A DNA stretch of 64,000 nt from Pseudorasbora parva (GCF_024679245.1 NC_090173.1:50365376-50429375); one strand, 5' to 3'; positions 22,471 through 35,167 are shown, counted from the first letter of the stretch. Notes: generated by a model not told the origin, from the sequence alone. Numbers and translations: made by a program.

Positions 22471-23525
22471 GATCCTTCTGGGAGACATGGCAGGAAAAGT
22501 CAAATGAGGTTTGGGTGTGGACCAAAAATAATGGATGATTCTCAGTCTAAATGAGTCGGATGAGCTGCGTTTAAAGCCGCCGACAATGTCGATAAATGCA
22601 CACCTGTGACATTTGACCAAAAGAGGAACTAAATGTCACAGATTGACCTCTTGGCTCAATATAAAGAATATAAACATCAATAGTTTGCAGTAGGGGTGTC
22701 AATACTGGTACTTAGATTGAAAAAAAGTCAACAAAAGAAAGGAATAATCGCCGTGTCCCTGAAGAATTGGTAGCAAGAGTGCCATCTCAGCTGTGTATCT
22801 GCAAGTGTAAAATGCAGCCTATGTAATCGCTTTCTATTGTGTCATTAAGATTAAAACAAACAAATATTAAGAAGACTCACTGCTTGAGGCTGGATCACTT
22901 TGGTTAATAAACTACTATTAGCAATCAAACACAAAAAGTTAGGCCTAAAGAAAACTCATTTACAGTATAATTAAAGACATGCCTCTCAGTCAAACTATGA
23001 TGCAATCAAAACCATATTATTAGTTTTACATCTAATAATCATGCAGCGATGACCATGCCAATTACGTACTTGTATATTACATCTAATTACTTGGTAATGT
23101 TTTTCTGTTTCTCAATTATTTGCTTGAATATTTAATACTGACATTTACTTTACATGAATACTTACTTGACAACTTTAAGAAAATGTACTTTAATATTTGA
23201 AAGCTAAATTAAGGCCATTATTTTATGTTAATACATGAATTAATACGTTACTTTTTTAAAGTAATTTCAGATTTTATAAATTCATTTAGATATATAATGA
23301 AATATATATACTGCAATAGCATATTCATTTTTTCAGTTGTATAATAAATACATTGGAACAGCAGACTGTCAGATTGTATATTAAACATTACCTTTTTACT
23401 AATTGTGATTTATAATTTATAATAAACTAGTTTTATGTTAGTATATTAAATTCAGATATGGTAATTGCGTTTCCTTCCCAAGATGTGTTTGTAAGTGAAA
23501 GACAAATCTCAATCAGATAAGAGTT
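22471..23525. other. AT-rich intronic sequence
   Basis: AT-rich, with TAGGGGTGTCAATACTGGTA at 22691 suggesting one end of a decayed hAT-like element. No gene seen. Confidence 0.4.
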
Positions 23526-23587
23526 GACCAATCACAACAGACTGGGCCATCTGACCAATCAGAGCAAAGTAGACCAATCCCAACAGG
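23526..23587 (-). repeat. 46 bp-family minisatellite outpost (about 1.3 units)
   Basis: Reverse complement of the 16 kb unit: GACCAATCACAACAGACTGG followed by TCTGACCAATCAGAGCAAAG. Confidence 0.85.
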
Positions 23588-23774
23588 GGTGGCATGTTCT
23601 ATACTAATTTCACCCTCACACTCTGTCCTGACACGAGACCTCGTCACACTCCTTGCTTTACTTAACAATAACAACGCTTTAAAAAAAAGTTCTAGAGCAT
23701 GCTGTTGGCCATATCTGTCGAGGGGTCTAAAGTAATTTCGTGAACGACGCCTAGTGTGTCCGTAGCTTAACATT

Positions 23775-23940
23775 GCTCCTGGATATACACCTTCCTGCAG
23801 AGTTCAGCTGCTCTTCTAATCACACACCTGAACTGGCTAATCAAGGTCTTTGGGTTCACTTGAAAATTATAGTACGGTGAGTTAGCAGACCGAGAGCAGC
23901 TACTGTAGATCTCCAGGACTGAGCACTCCTGCTCTAATGC
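23775..23940. repeat. Palindromic teleost repeat fragment, second copy
   Basis: Carries TTCCTGCAGAGTTCAGCTGC, CTAATCAAGGTCTTTGGGTT and TCCAGGACTGAGCACTCCTG, the same order as the block at 5768-5900. Confidence 0.6.
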
Positions 23941-24416
23941 ATAATTCAGGTGTTTTTGTTCTTGAGTAATGAATGCACACACACAAGCACACACTCGTCA
24001 CTTAAAGCAAAATGACTCATTGTGACACTGCTGACGAACAACGGCGGAGCTTCACACACACCACACCAGCCTATTATCTCCAGCACATGTAACGGCATTA
24101 GAGAATGACGATGCAAAACAGCCATCGGGTCAACTAGGGTTTTAGTTTTGTAAAAATACAGCTTGAAGACTTCTTACTTTTAAACAACTCAAGTGGTTCT
24201 ATTGTGCTTTTTAAATATTACCTTCCATGTAGTGTGCAATTATAGCGGTTTATGAATGTAAAAGTTTCAAAGATCAAAGAACATGACAAATTCAGTTATT
24301 GTCTCCTAAAAGAAAGAACCGATTTATGAAACAAGTTGTCATTAATTCCAGTCTAAGTTCATTCTCAAACTTACAATCTTCTTTTTGGTTTTGTAACAAA
24401 TTTGCATATAGATATG
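23941..24416. other. Unassigned intronic sequence
   Basis: No exon or defined repeat seen. Confidence 0.4.
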
Positions 24417-24667
24417 CGGCAGTGGTTCAGTGGTTCATGTAGATTGTCTACAAACCGGAAGGTCGGTGGTTCGATCCCCGGTTCCACCTGACCAAGTGTC
24501 GAGGTGTCCATGAGCAAGACACCAAACCCCAAACTGCTCCCGACGAGCTGGATGGAGCCTGACATGGCAGACATCGCCGTCGGTGTATGAATGGGTGAAT
24601 GTGAGGCAAAAATGTAAAGCGCTTTGGATGGCCCTAGGGTCTGTTACAAGCGCTATATAAATGCAGT
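24417..24667 (+). mobile_element. tRNA-derived SINE (V-SINE-like)
   Basis: The 5' part is tRNA-like, with an A-box-like GTGGTTCAGTGG and a B-box GGTTCGATCCC, the two internal RNA polymerase III promoter boxes. A body (GAGCTGGATGGAGCC and following) and the LINE-type tail AAGCGCTTTGGATGG ... AAGCGCTATATAAATGCAG follow. This is the layout of vertebrate V-SINEs, whose tail is recognised by an L2/CR1-type reverse transcriptase. It is not a functional tRNA. Confidence 0.9.
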
Positions 24668-25153
24668 CCAGTTACCATATGATCTTCATTGGCTGGAAGA
24701 GTTTGGTTTGTGTCGTTGACATGTCGAGAAGACGCTGTTTTGTGTTTTCTGCACTGAGAAGGCAACTTTGCTGCTCTTACAAAGGATGAGAACTCGCGCT
24801 TGAATTGATGATAAATAATAACCACAACTAATCTATGCACTTTTTACCTAATATGTACCTTTTGCCTAATTAAACTATTTACAAAAGAAACGGTTCATGC
24901 AATGTAGGCCTAATTAGGAAAGCTGTTATAGCTACATTCACAGTCACCTTTGGGGATTTATAGTGTGAATCCTGAAATGCTTTGTTCATTCAGGAGATTA
25001 AAGTAGCTGTGTGAATATGTTCATTCAACTGTATGATCAAACATCTGAAGTCACAACTAACTAACTATAAAATATGGGACTGACAACCGTGTTTTAACTG
25101 ACGTAACTGATTACATAGATGCGTCATTCCAACCCTAGCATCACGTGCTGAGG
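24668..25153. other. Unassigned intronic sequence
   Basis: Contains GATCTTCATTGGCTGGAAGA, similar to the flank of the 14.4 kb minisatellite block. Otherwise nothing recognised. Confidence 0.4.
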
Positions 25154-25352
25154 AATCTGACCAATCAGAGCAGAGTAGGCCAATCACAGCAGACTGGGCC
25201 ATCTGACCAATCAGAGCAGAGTAGGCCAATCACAGCAGACTGGGCCATCTGACCAATCAGAGCAGAGTAGACCAATCACAACAGACTGGGCCATTTGACC
25301 AATCAGAGTAGACCAATCACAACAGACTAAACAATCTGACCAATCAGAGCAC
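25154..25352 (-). repeat. 46 bp-family minisatellite, about 4 units
   Basis: Units of TCTGACCAATCAGAGCAGAG and CCAATCACAGCAGACTGGGC in reverse complement to the 16 kb array. One unit is shortened. Confidence 0.9.
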
Positions 25353-25633
25353 TGTAGGCTCTTGGAATAGACGTTTAGAGAGGCAAATGATTTTTTCAAG
25401 ATTTAAGTAAATGTTGCCCTTCCAAAATTTACCATAATATCTGTGGTTTCTGCCAAAGCTTCTTCAATAAACTGTGGAAATCGATGATGACCACCATGAT
25501 GGTCATCGAGTATATGATAATCTTGAAGAGTGTCTTATACTGTTTGAATGACATGCCATGTCAATTCATTATGATTTTACAGGAACAATTAGTTACAGGA
25601 GTAATTCATTATCATATCTTTGCAGTAACTATA

Positions 25634-26159
25634 TGGCCTAGAAATCTAGACGCACCGTAGCGGCAGCAAATTTAATCTGCCCGCGAGTGTCGTCTAACAA
25701 CTCTCAATACCCTTCTGAGCTGTAATCGCCAAACTCTTGACGGGCCAATCACATCGTGTATAGAGTCGGTGGGCGGGGCTTAACATAATGACGCCAGAGT
25801 TGCGTTTGCGTGCTTCTAGTAAACACAGAAATTGGCGAACGGCGGTCTTTCGAATCAGCTTTGACCGCGACTCTGAAAGACTTGGAGTTAAGCTTTTCTC
25901 TGAGAAAAGAACAAAGAACGGCACTGAAGTCATTCTTAAAAAGGGAAGACGTGTTCTGAGTTTAGCCGACCGGATACGGTGAATGTTTAATCTGTCAGCT
26001 AGCTCCGCTTCACCTTCGTTGCTCTGGTTAGTTGTAGCGCTATCCTATCGTGTGCAGAGGGAGTTTGAAAGACAACCGTTTATCCCGCCCCTCGGATTGA
26101 GCTGTCAATGGTGAGTTTCCAGACCAAACATCTTGATGTGGGTCTGGCTTGTCAGGCTA
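25634..26159 (-). mobile_element. Family C element, copy 3 (526 bp, 9 bp target duplication)
   Basis: GTAACTATA flanks both ends exactly (25625-25633 and 26160-26168). The element is the reverse complement of copy 1, with one terminal base changed (TGGCCTAG for TAGCCTAG). The reading frame seen in copy 1 (MTSVPFFVLFSEKSLTPSL) is also open here on the minus strand at 25694-25933, which I take to reflect recent common origin. Confidence 0.88.
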
Positions 26160-26169
26160 GTAACTATAG

Positions 26170-26937
26170 TTACCAGGTAAACAATTTAAGTATTATTCAC
26201 AAGTATCATCAAATATACAATTTAAACTAAATGACAGTAAGTATGAATTCAATATTGTGGGGAAATGTTAACACAGCCCTAGGAATAAATATGGAATTTT
26301 GCTGAACATATAAGGTTACCACAGTGCATTTTTGCTTAGGAGTGTCTTTCACACATACCAGATGATTTGTTGTGTGTATATGAAGAGTAACTCGAGAGGC
26401 CCTCATTGTGTTGCATGTCCAGGGGGTCTGTCTCTGAGGGTGGGACTCGCTCTGTGATTCAGAGAGTGGGATTCAAGTGCCAATACCTTTTGAGAGTTCA
26501 AATGCGAGATGAACTGCACAGTTGATTGCATTATATATGAGGGGGGGAGTTTACTCTGCCTCGGCCCAGAAAACTCCCAGTGGAAATAACGTAGATGCTG
26601 CTTTCATGTCCTGAGCGACAGCACCAGTATACGCGACACCCCTGACCCAATGCGATGGATATGAGCCAATTAAAGCCATCCACACTGCACTCACATCTCA
26701 AACAGCATTTATCGCATGAAAAGGGCAGTTCATGCATATATTATAATGCGGCATAATCAAAGGGATAGTTTGCCCCAAAAATTAGCATTCTTCTGTTGTG
26801 ACTGACTGACCGACCGACCGACCGACCCACTTGCTCTCCAAGTCTTTAAAAGGCATTTTTTTTTGCCATGACTTAAACTAAAAAAATCAGCTTTTAATAT
26901 GAGCTCTTAATCATACATTATGACTATAGAAGATCGT
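26170..26937. other. Unassigned intronic sequence
   Basis: A short (GACC)n run lies at 26804-26826, and TCAAAGGGATAGTTTGCCCC at 26758 is the decayed end of a TTAA element of family E (see 41944-42517). Confidence 0.45.
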
Positions 26938-27195
26938 TTCCGCAACAAAAGAAAAAAGAAAAGGTAATTGCGACTTTTTATCTCGTTATTCTGACTTTAT
27001 CTCGCAATTGCGAGTTTACATAATTGTGAGTTATAAAGTCAGAATTGTGAGAGATGCATTTGCAATTCTGAATATCTTTTTTCCTCAGAATTGGACTTTA
27101 TAATTTGCAATTGTGAGTTTATATCAAAAAGAAAAAGTCAGAAAAAGTCAGAAAAACTTTGAGAAAAAGTCAGAATTGCAAGTTTTAACTCTTTG
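26938..27195. repeat. Degenerate tandem repeat (AATTGCGAGTT / AAAGTCAG)
   Basis: Words such as AATTGCGAGTTTACATAA, GAGTTATAAAGTCAGAATTG and GAAAAAGTCAG recur every 20-25 bp in changing order and orientation. A second locus of the same type lies at 57935-58078. Confidence 0.75.
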
Positions 27196-27466
27196 AACTC
27201 GTTTAAAGAAAAACCAAAGAACTTAAATAATAAAAAAAGATATTCCAGGATATTTTACATTTTCTCTAATTTTCCAGGTTTTCAAGGTTTTCCAGGACAA
27301 GTGGGAACCCTGACATACTTCTTTTATATGTATAATATAAATATTAATCATTGAGAAGTACATATTTAGAAGAGTGATTTCAGACACAGTGTGAATCAGA
27401 GCAACGAGTGTTTGAACGAATCAGTTAAACGAGTGAATGATTCAATGACTCATTCATAAAGACAGT

Positions 27467-27734
27467 GGCTGAATCTGAAATCGCCTCCTAAACCCTCATT
27501 CACTATTCCCTACGTTAGTCCACCAATACAGTTCACTTGAAGGAGTGAATGAAAACGAGTGCGTGAAGTCAGACAGCCGTTGGGTGTGCATAGGCTGTAC
27601 ACTCGTGATTGCAGTGCAATGTGGGATTGAATGAGTGCAATGACATCCACTATGGTTTCGGACAACACCACAAATGGCTGTCCCCTCAAATAGTGCCCTA
27701 TTTGAGAATATAGGGGGTGATTTCGGATTCAGCC
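27467..27734. mobile_element. Small TIR element (268 bp)
   Basis: Begins GGCTGAATCTGAAATC and ends GATTTCGGATTCAGCC, a 16 bp inverted repeat with one mismatch, flanked by AGT on both sides (possible 3 bp target duplication). The right two thirds match 19425-19610 inside the foldback element. Confidence 0.75.
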
Positions 27735-28893
27735 AGTTGCTTGTTTATTTCATGAATAAATGTGTCTGAATAAATCAGTTGAGTGAACAATTCAATGACT
27801 CATAAATAAAGATTCTTGCTTGGTTCCTAAATTAATCAGTGTGTTTGATTGAATCATTCGAGAGACTTGTTCATAAAGACAAAGCGGCTCACAGAGATTA
27901 AGAACGGCGCATTCGATGGACACTTTACTTTCCAATGAGGTCATAGATAAGCTACGCAGCTGACACGGACATGCCAACATGGCATGTAATACCATCAACC
28001 ATCAGAATAGACAGTCTACGAATACTCTAATGAGAGTTAGTTGACATGTAGTTGCAAAATGACATAGTAATTAAAATGTCTGAAGTGGGCCATCAAAATA
28101 AAGTGTAACCGAGCAAACTTTTTAATGTGTGTTCCTTTATCTCTTAAATTGGTCAGTGATTTGAAAGAATGGATTGATCGAATGATTCAATGACGAATGA
28201 TTTAATGATGTAACATGCAGAAAGACTCAAAAAACTAAAAAATAAAAACAAGTATCTAAAACAAACGTCAACTACAGCCTAAATTCACTGAGGGCTCCTG
28301 ATAGTGAGGAAGAAGAAGGTTCTGTCCATGCCCAAAAGGACTTCAATAGACAATGGAGATCGTATCCCGAATACCAACGAGGTTTTGCTGCCATACTTCT
28401 AGCTGATCCTCATCAGCAACAAGCATATCGAGGGTCACGTATACACCCACTCTCACATCCCTAACAGAACAAAGAACCGACCAACAATTCTGACAGGCTC
28501 CCTGTAGCACAAAGTGAAATGCTATTTCAAGACGCTACAGCCCTCGAACTGGATCTGCTTTTTAAACTGATCATAAATGATGCATCGCAGAGTTTCCCTG
28601 CAGAACGGCAGATGAATTCCCATCCAACGCTTCCAGCCCTTTGACTTCCCTTTCCACGCTAACTCGAGAAACTGAGCACGTGAAACAAGGAAAAATTCAC
28701 GCCAGTACATAAACTACGGCGGATTTAAAACGCTTCTCGTAGGTACAAGCTCTGACAGTTGGGCCTAATGAAAGCAACGTCGGCACTTTGCTGAGCATGT
28801 GGTTCCATTAGTGCGTGTTTTGTGGTGTCATGTTGGATCAAGCCACACAGTTTGCCTGTTCCCTTGAGGCAAAACGAGACGCCCGAGACTTAC
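27735..28893. other. Intron downstream of the exon at 28894, near-exon part
   Basis: 28250-28890 is balanced in composition and looks low-copy. The next I-BAR exon (expected to encode the segment following SKDLG) was not found here or at lower coordinates. Confidence 0.5.
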
Positions 28894-28980
28894 CCAAGTC
28901 TTTAGATCCTTGACTTTCACTGGCCAGCTCTCCCATTCTCACCAGAGCATCAAAATAGCCCTTCGCTGCAAACGTCACAC
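28894..28980 (-). CDS. baiap2: BAIAP2/IRSp53 internal exon (I-BAR domain, second visible exon)
   Basis: Internal exon of 87 bp. On the minus strand it follows a pyrimidine-rich acceptor ending TTGCAG and is followed by the donor GTAAGT. It completes the codon split with the exon at 36865-36940 and then encodes 28 residues including GYFDALVRMGELASESQGS, which I recognise as the next segment of the BAIAP2 (IRSp53) I-BAR/IMD domain. The family protein is a cytoplasmic scaffold: its I-BAR dimer binds and bends phosphoinositide-rich plasma membrane and links Rac/Cdc42 to actin regulators in filopodia and at synapses. The exon ends with one base of a split codon, so the next intron is phase 1. That intron runs beyond position 1 of the window. 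No frameshift or stop is seen. The paralogues BAIAP2L1 and BAIAP2L2 differ clearly at these residues, so BAIAP2 itself is the best match. Which fish copy (a or b) cannot be told. Confidence 0.92.
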
Positions 28981-29417
28981 CTGCAACAGAGGAAAAAATA
29001 TGTCACAAACACTCTCATCTCTCATTACAGCAGCGTATTCGGTGATCAAAGGGCCCGTGACGAGGATGGGACGGCTATCAGCTGTGCAAGTTGGTGTCAG
29101 TCCAGCTGGGTAATGAGCGGCAAAAAAAGCTATAGGAGTGGATGAGTCTGTCGCACAACAGGAAACACAATCAGTTGTACAGGAAGCACATTTAGAATGA
29201 ATAAAGATAGCCCTGCTGTGACTATGGAAATTTAGCCCTTTTTTTCTTTTCCAGACCAGCCCAGCTGTCTCCCTCACACACACACACACACAGTTTCCCA
29301 ATCCCATGCCTCATTACGGTTTTAAAATGTCAACTTCGGTGAAAAAGAATAAACAGAATATCATTATCTCCACAACTCTCCCTGGATCCCCACGTGTGCG
29401 GAAGAGAGAAACAAAGT

Positions 29418-29446
29418 GTATGTGTGTGTGTGTGTGTGTGTGTGTT
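29418..29446. repeat. (GT)n microsatellite
   Basis: About 14 GT units. A short CA run lies at 29276-29291. Confidence 0.95.
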
Positions 29447-29671
29447 TACAGCTTAGACTAATAAGGAGTTCCATGGTGGTCTAGCCTAGGCTGGCTTAGT
29501 GTTAGTCTAACTGGTGGGGCTACATAGCTACGCCCTTCACTTGTAAAACCTGAATGTTTCAATGAGGAGATTTCATAAACACTTTTTCTTTGAGCAAATA
29601 TCAGTGAAATATGATTAAAATCTAAAATAACTATATTGTAATACAATTTAAAAATATAGGTATTTCTGTAA

Positions 29672-30012
29672 TCAAAGCTGCAATTTTACATTCTTCTTCA
29701 GTCACATGATCTTTCAGAAATCATTCTAAGGCCCCGTTTACACCTGGTATTGGTCGTTCGGATCACAAGTAGATGAGGCACATTCTCGTTTATATCCATC
29801 TCTTTTGTCCACTTGTTGTCTGAGGTCAACTAATGACGTTTGTGTGGTTTTTACATCCAAAAACATCAGAACTAATAAGTAATAGGCTATTTTCTACACT
29901 CTCTCCTGGCTCTCTCCTGAACGCTGGGTTTTGGTGGGCGTGCCGCACTGGAGACTTGAAAGTAAACGCCCACAGCTAGGATTGGATACAACTTGCATAT
30001 TTAATGAGCTCC
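29672..30012. repeat. Teleost interspersed repeats
   Basis: CACATGATCTTTCAGAAATC at 29703 is a fragment of the repeat seen at 53073-53290. From 29728, AAGGCCCCGTTTACACCTGG starts another repeat that I recall from fish genomes. The right boundary is unclear. Confidence 0.5.
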
Positions 30013-31567
30013 AGCTCCCCTGTCAGTTCAGTTCAGTTCAGTTCGCATGGGGGAGGGATTGTTTTTAAGAATCATTGTTTTGGGGATGATTCTCTCAACC
30101 ACAGGGCTCAAACGTCTTTATCAAACAAGCACAATGATTTATTTTGTCATCCACCCGTGATTCATTGGAATATTATTTTTGTATTACTTGGCCCGCCCGA
30201 TCAGTGGATATAAGCTCGAACTGTGCGCGTGTACTCAATGACTCCCATTGAGGGAGTACGAACTGAGTGAAAGAGAGATTTGGGACATATTCTGATGTTT
30301 TCTGTAGGATTGGTGGGACTCATTATTGTGCAGAGCAGTGAAGAGGTAAAGGTTTGGCCCACTCATACAGGGCTCACCTCCATCTCCTGCCTCATAGAAG
30401 TTTCATGGAATCAGCAGCTTTGACTCGCTTTATGACCGTCACTCTTGGGCTATAACCAGAGGACTGAGAAGTTACAAAGCCACTGTCATGAACTATAAGT
30501 ACATTTCAAGATCTGGCAGCCAGAACTACCAACTAAAAGCAGTTCAGGTAGTGTCATGCAGCAGTGCTTCCTATAAGCGTATTCAACACTGCACCGAGGC
30601 TGAAATTATTAGGTCTCATTCACAAAAAATTGCATACACAATTAGTATATATATATATGCACATATGAACTTCTCACAAAAATGTACCGCCTAATGTACA
30701 GCATTATTTTGTACATATTTTTGTATATTTAAAAAAAAAAATGTATTACTTGTAGAACTTTGGGTATTATAAAAGTGCATTTTAAATAAAACGTAACATT
30801 ATTATTATATATGTATGCTGTGATAGGCATCGTATTCCTATTGGTAGACGTGATAAGCTATTGCGAGCTTGACTAAGGTGACCTGCTAGAACTAACGCTT
30901 ACGGTTGATGAGAGTGCTTTAAGTTGTTTTTACATTTTTGAATGAAAGTTGAATTCATTTTTTTTTTTGGAATGAAAGTTCTTGATCATTATATGTTTGA
31001 ACAAATATTTAATGAAGACATTTGTGTGTGTGTCGGCTTAGTGAATGACACGCATGGTTCGTCGTCGCCCTTAGAGGGAGCGTAAAAAACAAACAGGCAA
31101 AAAAGGGACACCACTCAGTCATTCTTTATGGAATTCATTCAGAAATCAATTGGGACCTTCATTTGAATCCATTGAGAGCCTGTGGAAAACCAACCTCAGC
31201 TTCTGGCATGGGCAGAAAGGCCACAAAAATCGGTTGAGCAAACAATTCATCAAGCTGCCCAGCTGTGGCTCTGATTAAGTAAGGCAAAATAGACTGTTGC
31301 ACTAGGTGTGTGTGTGTGTTACTATGTGGCTACTGTTCAGGGTTTATTTACAGGGAAATTATGCAGAAATGTGCCTGACAGATGGGACCATCCACCCTGA
31401 ACACACCCACTGTAGTTTCATTTTCTTCACTGTGCTTTTTATTTATTCGGATAGTCTTCTAGATTGGATAGTCCTGTAGAGGAAGTCATATTTTTTGCTG
31501 ATATACAGGCTAATTTATCTATCGAATGCAGAAAAAACATTGCATAAAATTTTTTAGGTCAACTTAA

Positions 31568-31874
31568 ATAGGAGAGTTCACCCCAAAAGGAACATTCTGT
31601 GATAATTTACTCGCCCGTTTGTCATTCCAAACCTGCATTGAATTCTTTATTCTGCAGAACATTTAAGAATGTTTGTAACCAAACAGTTTCGGTTCCCATT
31701 GACTTCCATTGTATTTTTTTGTCCAATAGAGGTAAGTAGGAATCTGAAGTGTTTGTTTACCAACATTCTTCAAAATATATTTTTTAGTTTTAGTTTTAGA
31801 AGGAAGCAAGTGAAACAAGTTCTGCACGACATGAGTTAAAGATAACAATTTTTATTTTAAGGTGAACTATCCAT
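31568..31874. mobile_element. TTAA element family E, diverged copy
   Basis: Lies between TTAA sites. The left end GAGAGTTCACCCC and right end GGTGAACTATCCATTTTAA are inverted copies of the family terminus (GG-TAGTTCACCC). Degenerate relative of 41944-42517. Confidence 0.7.
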
Positions 31875-32725
31875 TTTAAATTATTACAGATTTTAAATTT
31901 TTATATACATTGATTCACGCAAAACTAAACAAAAACTATTGCGAAATTACGGTGTTTCCATTCACCAAACTTTTTTTTTTTCTTTCTCTAGCGAGAAGTC
32001 CTTCCAAAAATTATGCCACACATGTTGGCAGGTTTATGTATTTTCCAGCCACCGCATTACTCATTTTTATTAATGGAAGGAGACTTAGGTGTGTTATCAT
32101 ATGAGGTGTCTGAGGGAGTCTCTCCATCATATCTGCTTCAAGGTCTTCATGATCATTTGTGACATTTCTTTTTTGTCTTGAATCCAGCATTCCTGTAATT
32201 CTATTGTCTTTTATGAGTTTAATAAGGAACTCTGTCTCGTCTTCTGTCCAAACATATCAAGAATGATCTACTTTTACATACGTCAGGTTTCCACTGCAGT
32301 ATTGTGAAAACGTCTTTTTTTCAAACTGCCTGAAAAACCACCTCATGCGAGCGTAAAAACTTTTTTGCGATATATGAGTTTTTATGAAATTGACGCGTTT
32401 CCATTGGGCATATTTTCAATTCGGAATTTAAATTTGCACAGTTTGAAGGGTAATGGAAATGCGGCTACTGATAATGCACTTTAATAGTACAGTTAAATTG
32501 TGTTTTTGGTCACTTATGGCCACAAATATTTGAAAGTACACTACAGACCAACATTAATTGTGAAATTGATTTTCCCACATAAGTAGACTATATGCCAAAA
32601 GTCCTAAAGTTGGTTGCCTCAAGTTTTTGAATTTACAATGTACAATTGCCTTTTTTTTCTTCTTTTTTTTAAGTAGGATTGGTGATTGAAAACTCAATTT
32701 ATGAAAAGGCCCTTTTATGACAAAA

Positions 32726-32739
32726 CCCCCCCCCCCCCC
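32726..32739. repeat. Poly-C run
   Basis: About 14 cytosines; length is likely uncertain in the assembly. Confidence 0.9.
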
Positions 32740-33118
32740 ACACCAACAAAAAAAGTATCATATCTCATTAAGTTTAATTCCATTAATGTTTCTTGAATGT
32801 CTACATTCATCTGTCAATGTAGAACATGTCAATGTAGAAATGTCATGTGCCTCTATCGAAGCAACAGAGCCACAGCCAATTATATTTTAAGGTTGTGTGC
32901 AGACCAAACTGAAGAAATACTGAAATAATATATAATACAAAGACAATAAATAGACAATTGCACAGTTGTATTTTTTCTTTGTCCCCTATAATTGCAAGCA
33001 ACACATACACACAGCAGTCTATGTAGTCTAATTCACAAACAAACCATTTCTGAATGAATTCCATTAATCTTTCTTTAAGAAAAAAGTTTATTCAATTTTT
33101 CCCAGTCTTCTCTTCTTC

Positions 33119-33196
33119 TCTCTAGCTCTAGCTCTAGGTCTAGCTCTAGCTCTAGGTCTAGCTCTAGCTCTAGCTCTAGCTCTAGCTCTAGCTCTC
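33119..33196. repeat. (TCTAGC)n hexanucleotide array
   Basis: About 13 units of TCTAGC with two TCTAGG variants. Confidence 0.95.
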
Positions 33197-34177
33197 TCAT
33201 ATTACAGTTATGGTTCATTGCTTCATAAAAATGGTATTTCAAATTAAAAATAATGTATCTGACTAAACAATAATAACCCCAAAAATCTAATTTAACAGCA
33301 TGAAGATCCGCAGGCCTTCAGTCCACAGTGTTGCCCTAACCCTACGGCCACAGATACTGGGATACACTCTAGCCTCCTCGGACACTTCATACGTTTGAAT
33401 GGATGCATGGACAGTATGCATATACTTCCTCAAAACGTGCTAATGGGTTATTAAGTGAAACTGGAATCCTTACAATTGCCATCCATATATGCAAGTCTCC
33501 CGCTTTGAAATTCTCTCTTTTGAGAAAGAACCTTGTCATAACACACTCCCCCTACCACACTCATTCTTCTTTCAGTGCCTGAGGCACTAAAACAAATCAG
33601 CAAGAACAATACCAGTCAGAAATAATAAATGGGGGTAGAGAGCTTTGCTGACTTTGTGTCTGAGTGATTTCATTTCCTAAAACACGGGGTAGAGTGGTAA
33701 AGACATGGCTTGAGAGCAAAAGAGGATTATGATTTATTCTGGTGGGCTTAGGGGCCTAGGACCTCCCACCAAAGCCCAGTTTCCCTCAGTAAGGGGTATA
33801 GTCAATTATGGAATAAATCTCTTTTTCAACTGTGCCTCGTCCCTTTAAGTCCTTTCAACCGTGTATTTATGGTAAAAACCCATGCTCTTCTCTACCCAAC
33901 TGCTGCATAATTTGCTCTAGAATTTCGTGCTACCTGTGGATAGCAGTCTGGAGGCATATGGACCGTTGTGTGCGGTCACCCCCTTTCTGAGGATAAGACT
34001 CTTTCACAAACCCCAGCCGATCTGTCTTTAATGCTCAAGAGTTTGAAGGGCAGTCTGTCTCAAAGATTTCACATAAATCCCCCATTGGGTTGGGTACTGG
34101 GATTTATGGGTAGTCCATGTTTCCTTTGAGACTCTTTAAAGGCCAATTCTCACTTTAGGATATAGTTATGGTGTGTG

Positions 34178-35167
34178 TAGGGTTGGGTACCATTCACACA
34201 TTAGCAGGTGCAGGTACCTGCAATTCAGTACCGGTACCCAACGGTACCTTTTTTCGGTACTTAAGAGATACATCAATAACTGTGCAGAAACTGTAAGTTA
34301 TTTATAGAAGTGTTATTGACATTATGCCAGCGTTGCCTTGGTCTGCCATTGTCTGTGATGTTTGTTCACTGTAATATTTACCAGTAGATTATAGGCTAAA
34401 GCTACTTAATTAATTGAATTCATAAAAACAACCATATTATTAGTATTTTTTAAATTAAATTTCTATGAAAAGATTTCCCACAAATACTGTGTTGTGTATT
34501 TTCTGGTAATCAAATGAAGACTTTTATCTTTTAATTTAATGAAACTTTTTTTGTCAAACAAAGCTGCTCAACTGAGTTTCATACTGTTAAAATTAAAACA
34601 TGGAAGAAAAATGTATATATTACTTAAAAAAATAAAGTTTTGATAGTTTATAATTATTAAATCTGTGTTAGTATTATTATAACACTGAGACATCTCTAAA
34701 CTCTGCTGTACAACAGTAATATACATTTGTCATGTTAAACCGAACTTTTATTTTGACGGGCTGCCGTGAAGACCTTTGTGTTTCTGTGCGTTTATGATAT
34801 GACGGTGGTTTTTCTCAAACGAAATGTTAAAATGCTCATGAAGTTTCTCTCAGAGCAGCTCTGAAGATGACAGACATGCGTTTATGTCCTTGTGTGAAAT
34901 GGAAATGTGATTATAACCCACAATTCTCTCTCTGAGTGTGTGTGAGGTAAATAAACTGCGGGTCAGTGCCATTCATTCACACAAATACGCAGGATTCATA
35001 AATAGTCTTTTTACTGTTTAAAATTGACAGACACTAGTCTATATCACCAGATGCGTTCTCGGGTACCGAAATGTGGTACCGATTGAATTAATGTGAGACG
35101 GTACTCGGTAGTACCGATGTAATTCGGTCGGTGCCCTTAAAAGTAACGAGTTCGGTGCCCAACCCTA
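34178..35167. mobile_element. hAT-like element, complete (990 bp)
   Basis: Begins TAGGGTTGGGTACC and ends GGTGCCCAACCCTA. Flanks are GGTGTGTG (34170-34177) and GGTGTCTG (35168-35175), an 8 bp duplication with one change. Subterminal zones are rich in GGTACC/CGGTAC words. No transposase. A fragment of its interior recurs in reverse at 44885-45345. Confidence 0.9.

Noticed and set aside
24417..24667. Functional tRNA gene
   Set aside because: A and B boxes are present but the stems do not fold into a full cloverleaf, and a SINE body and LINE-type tail follow.
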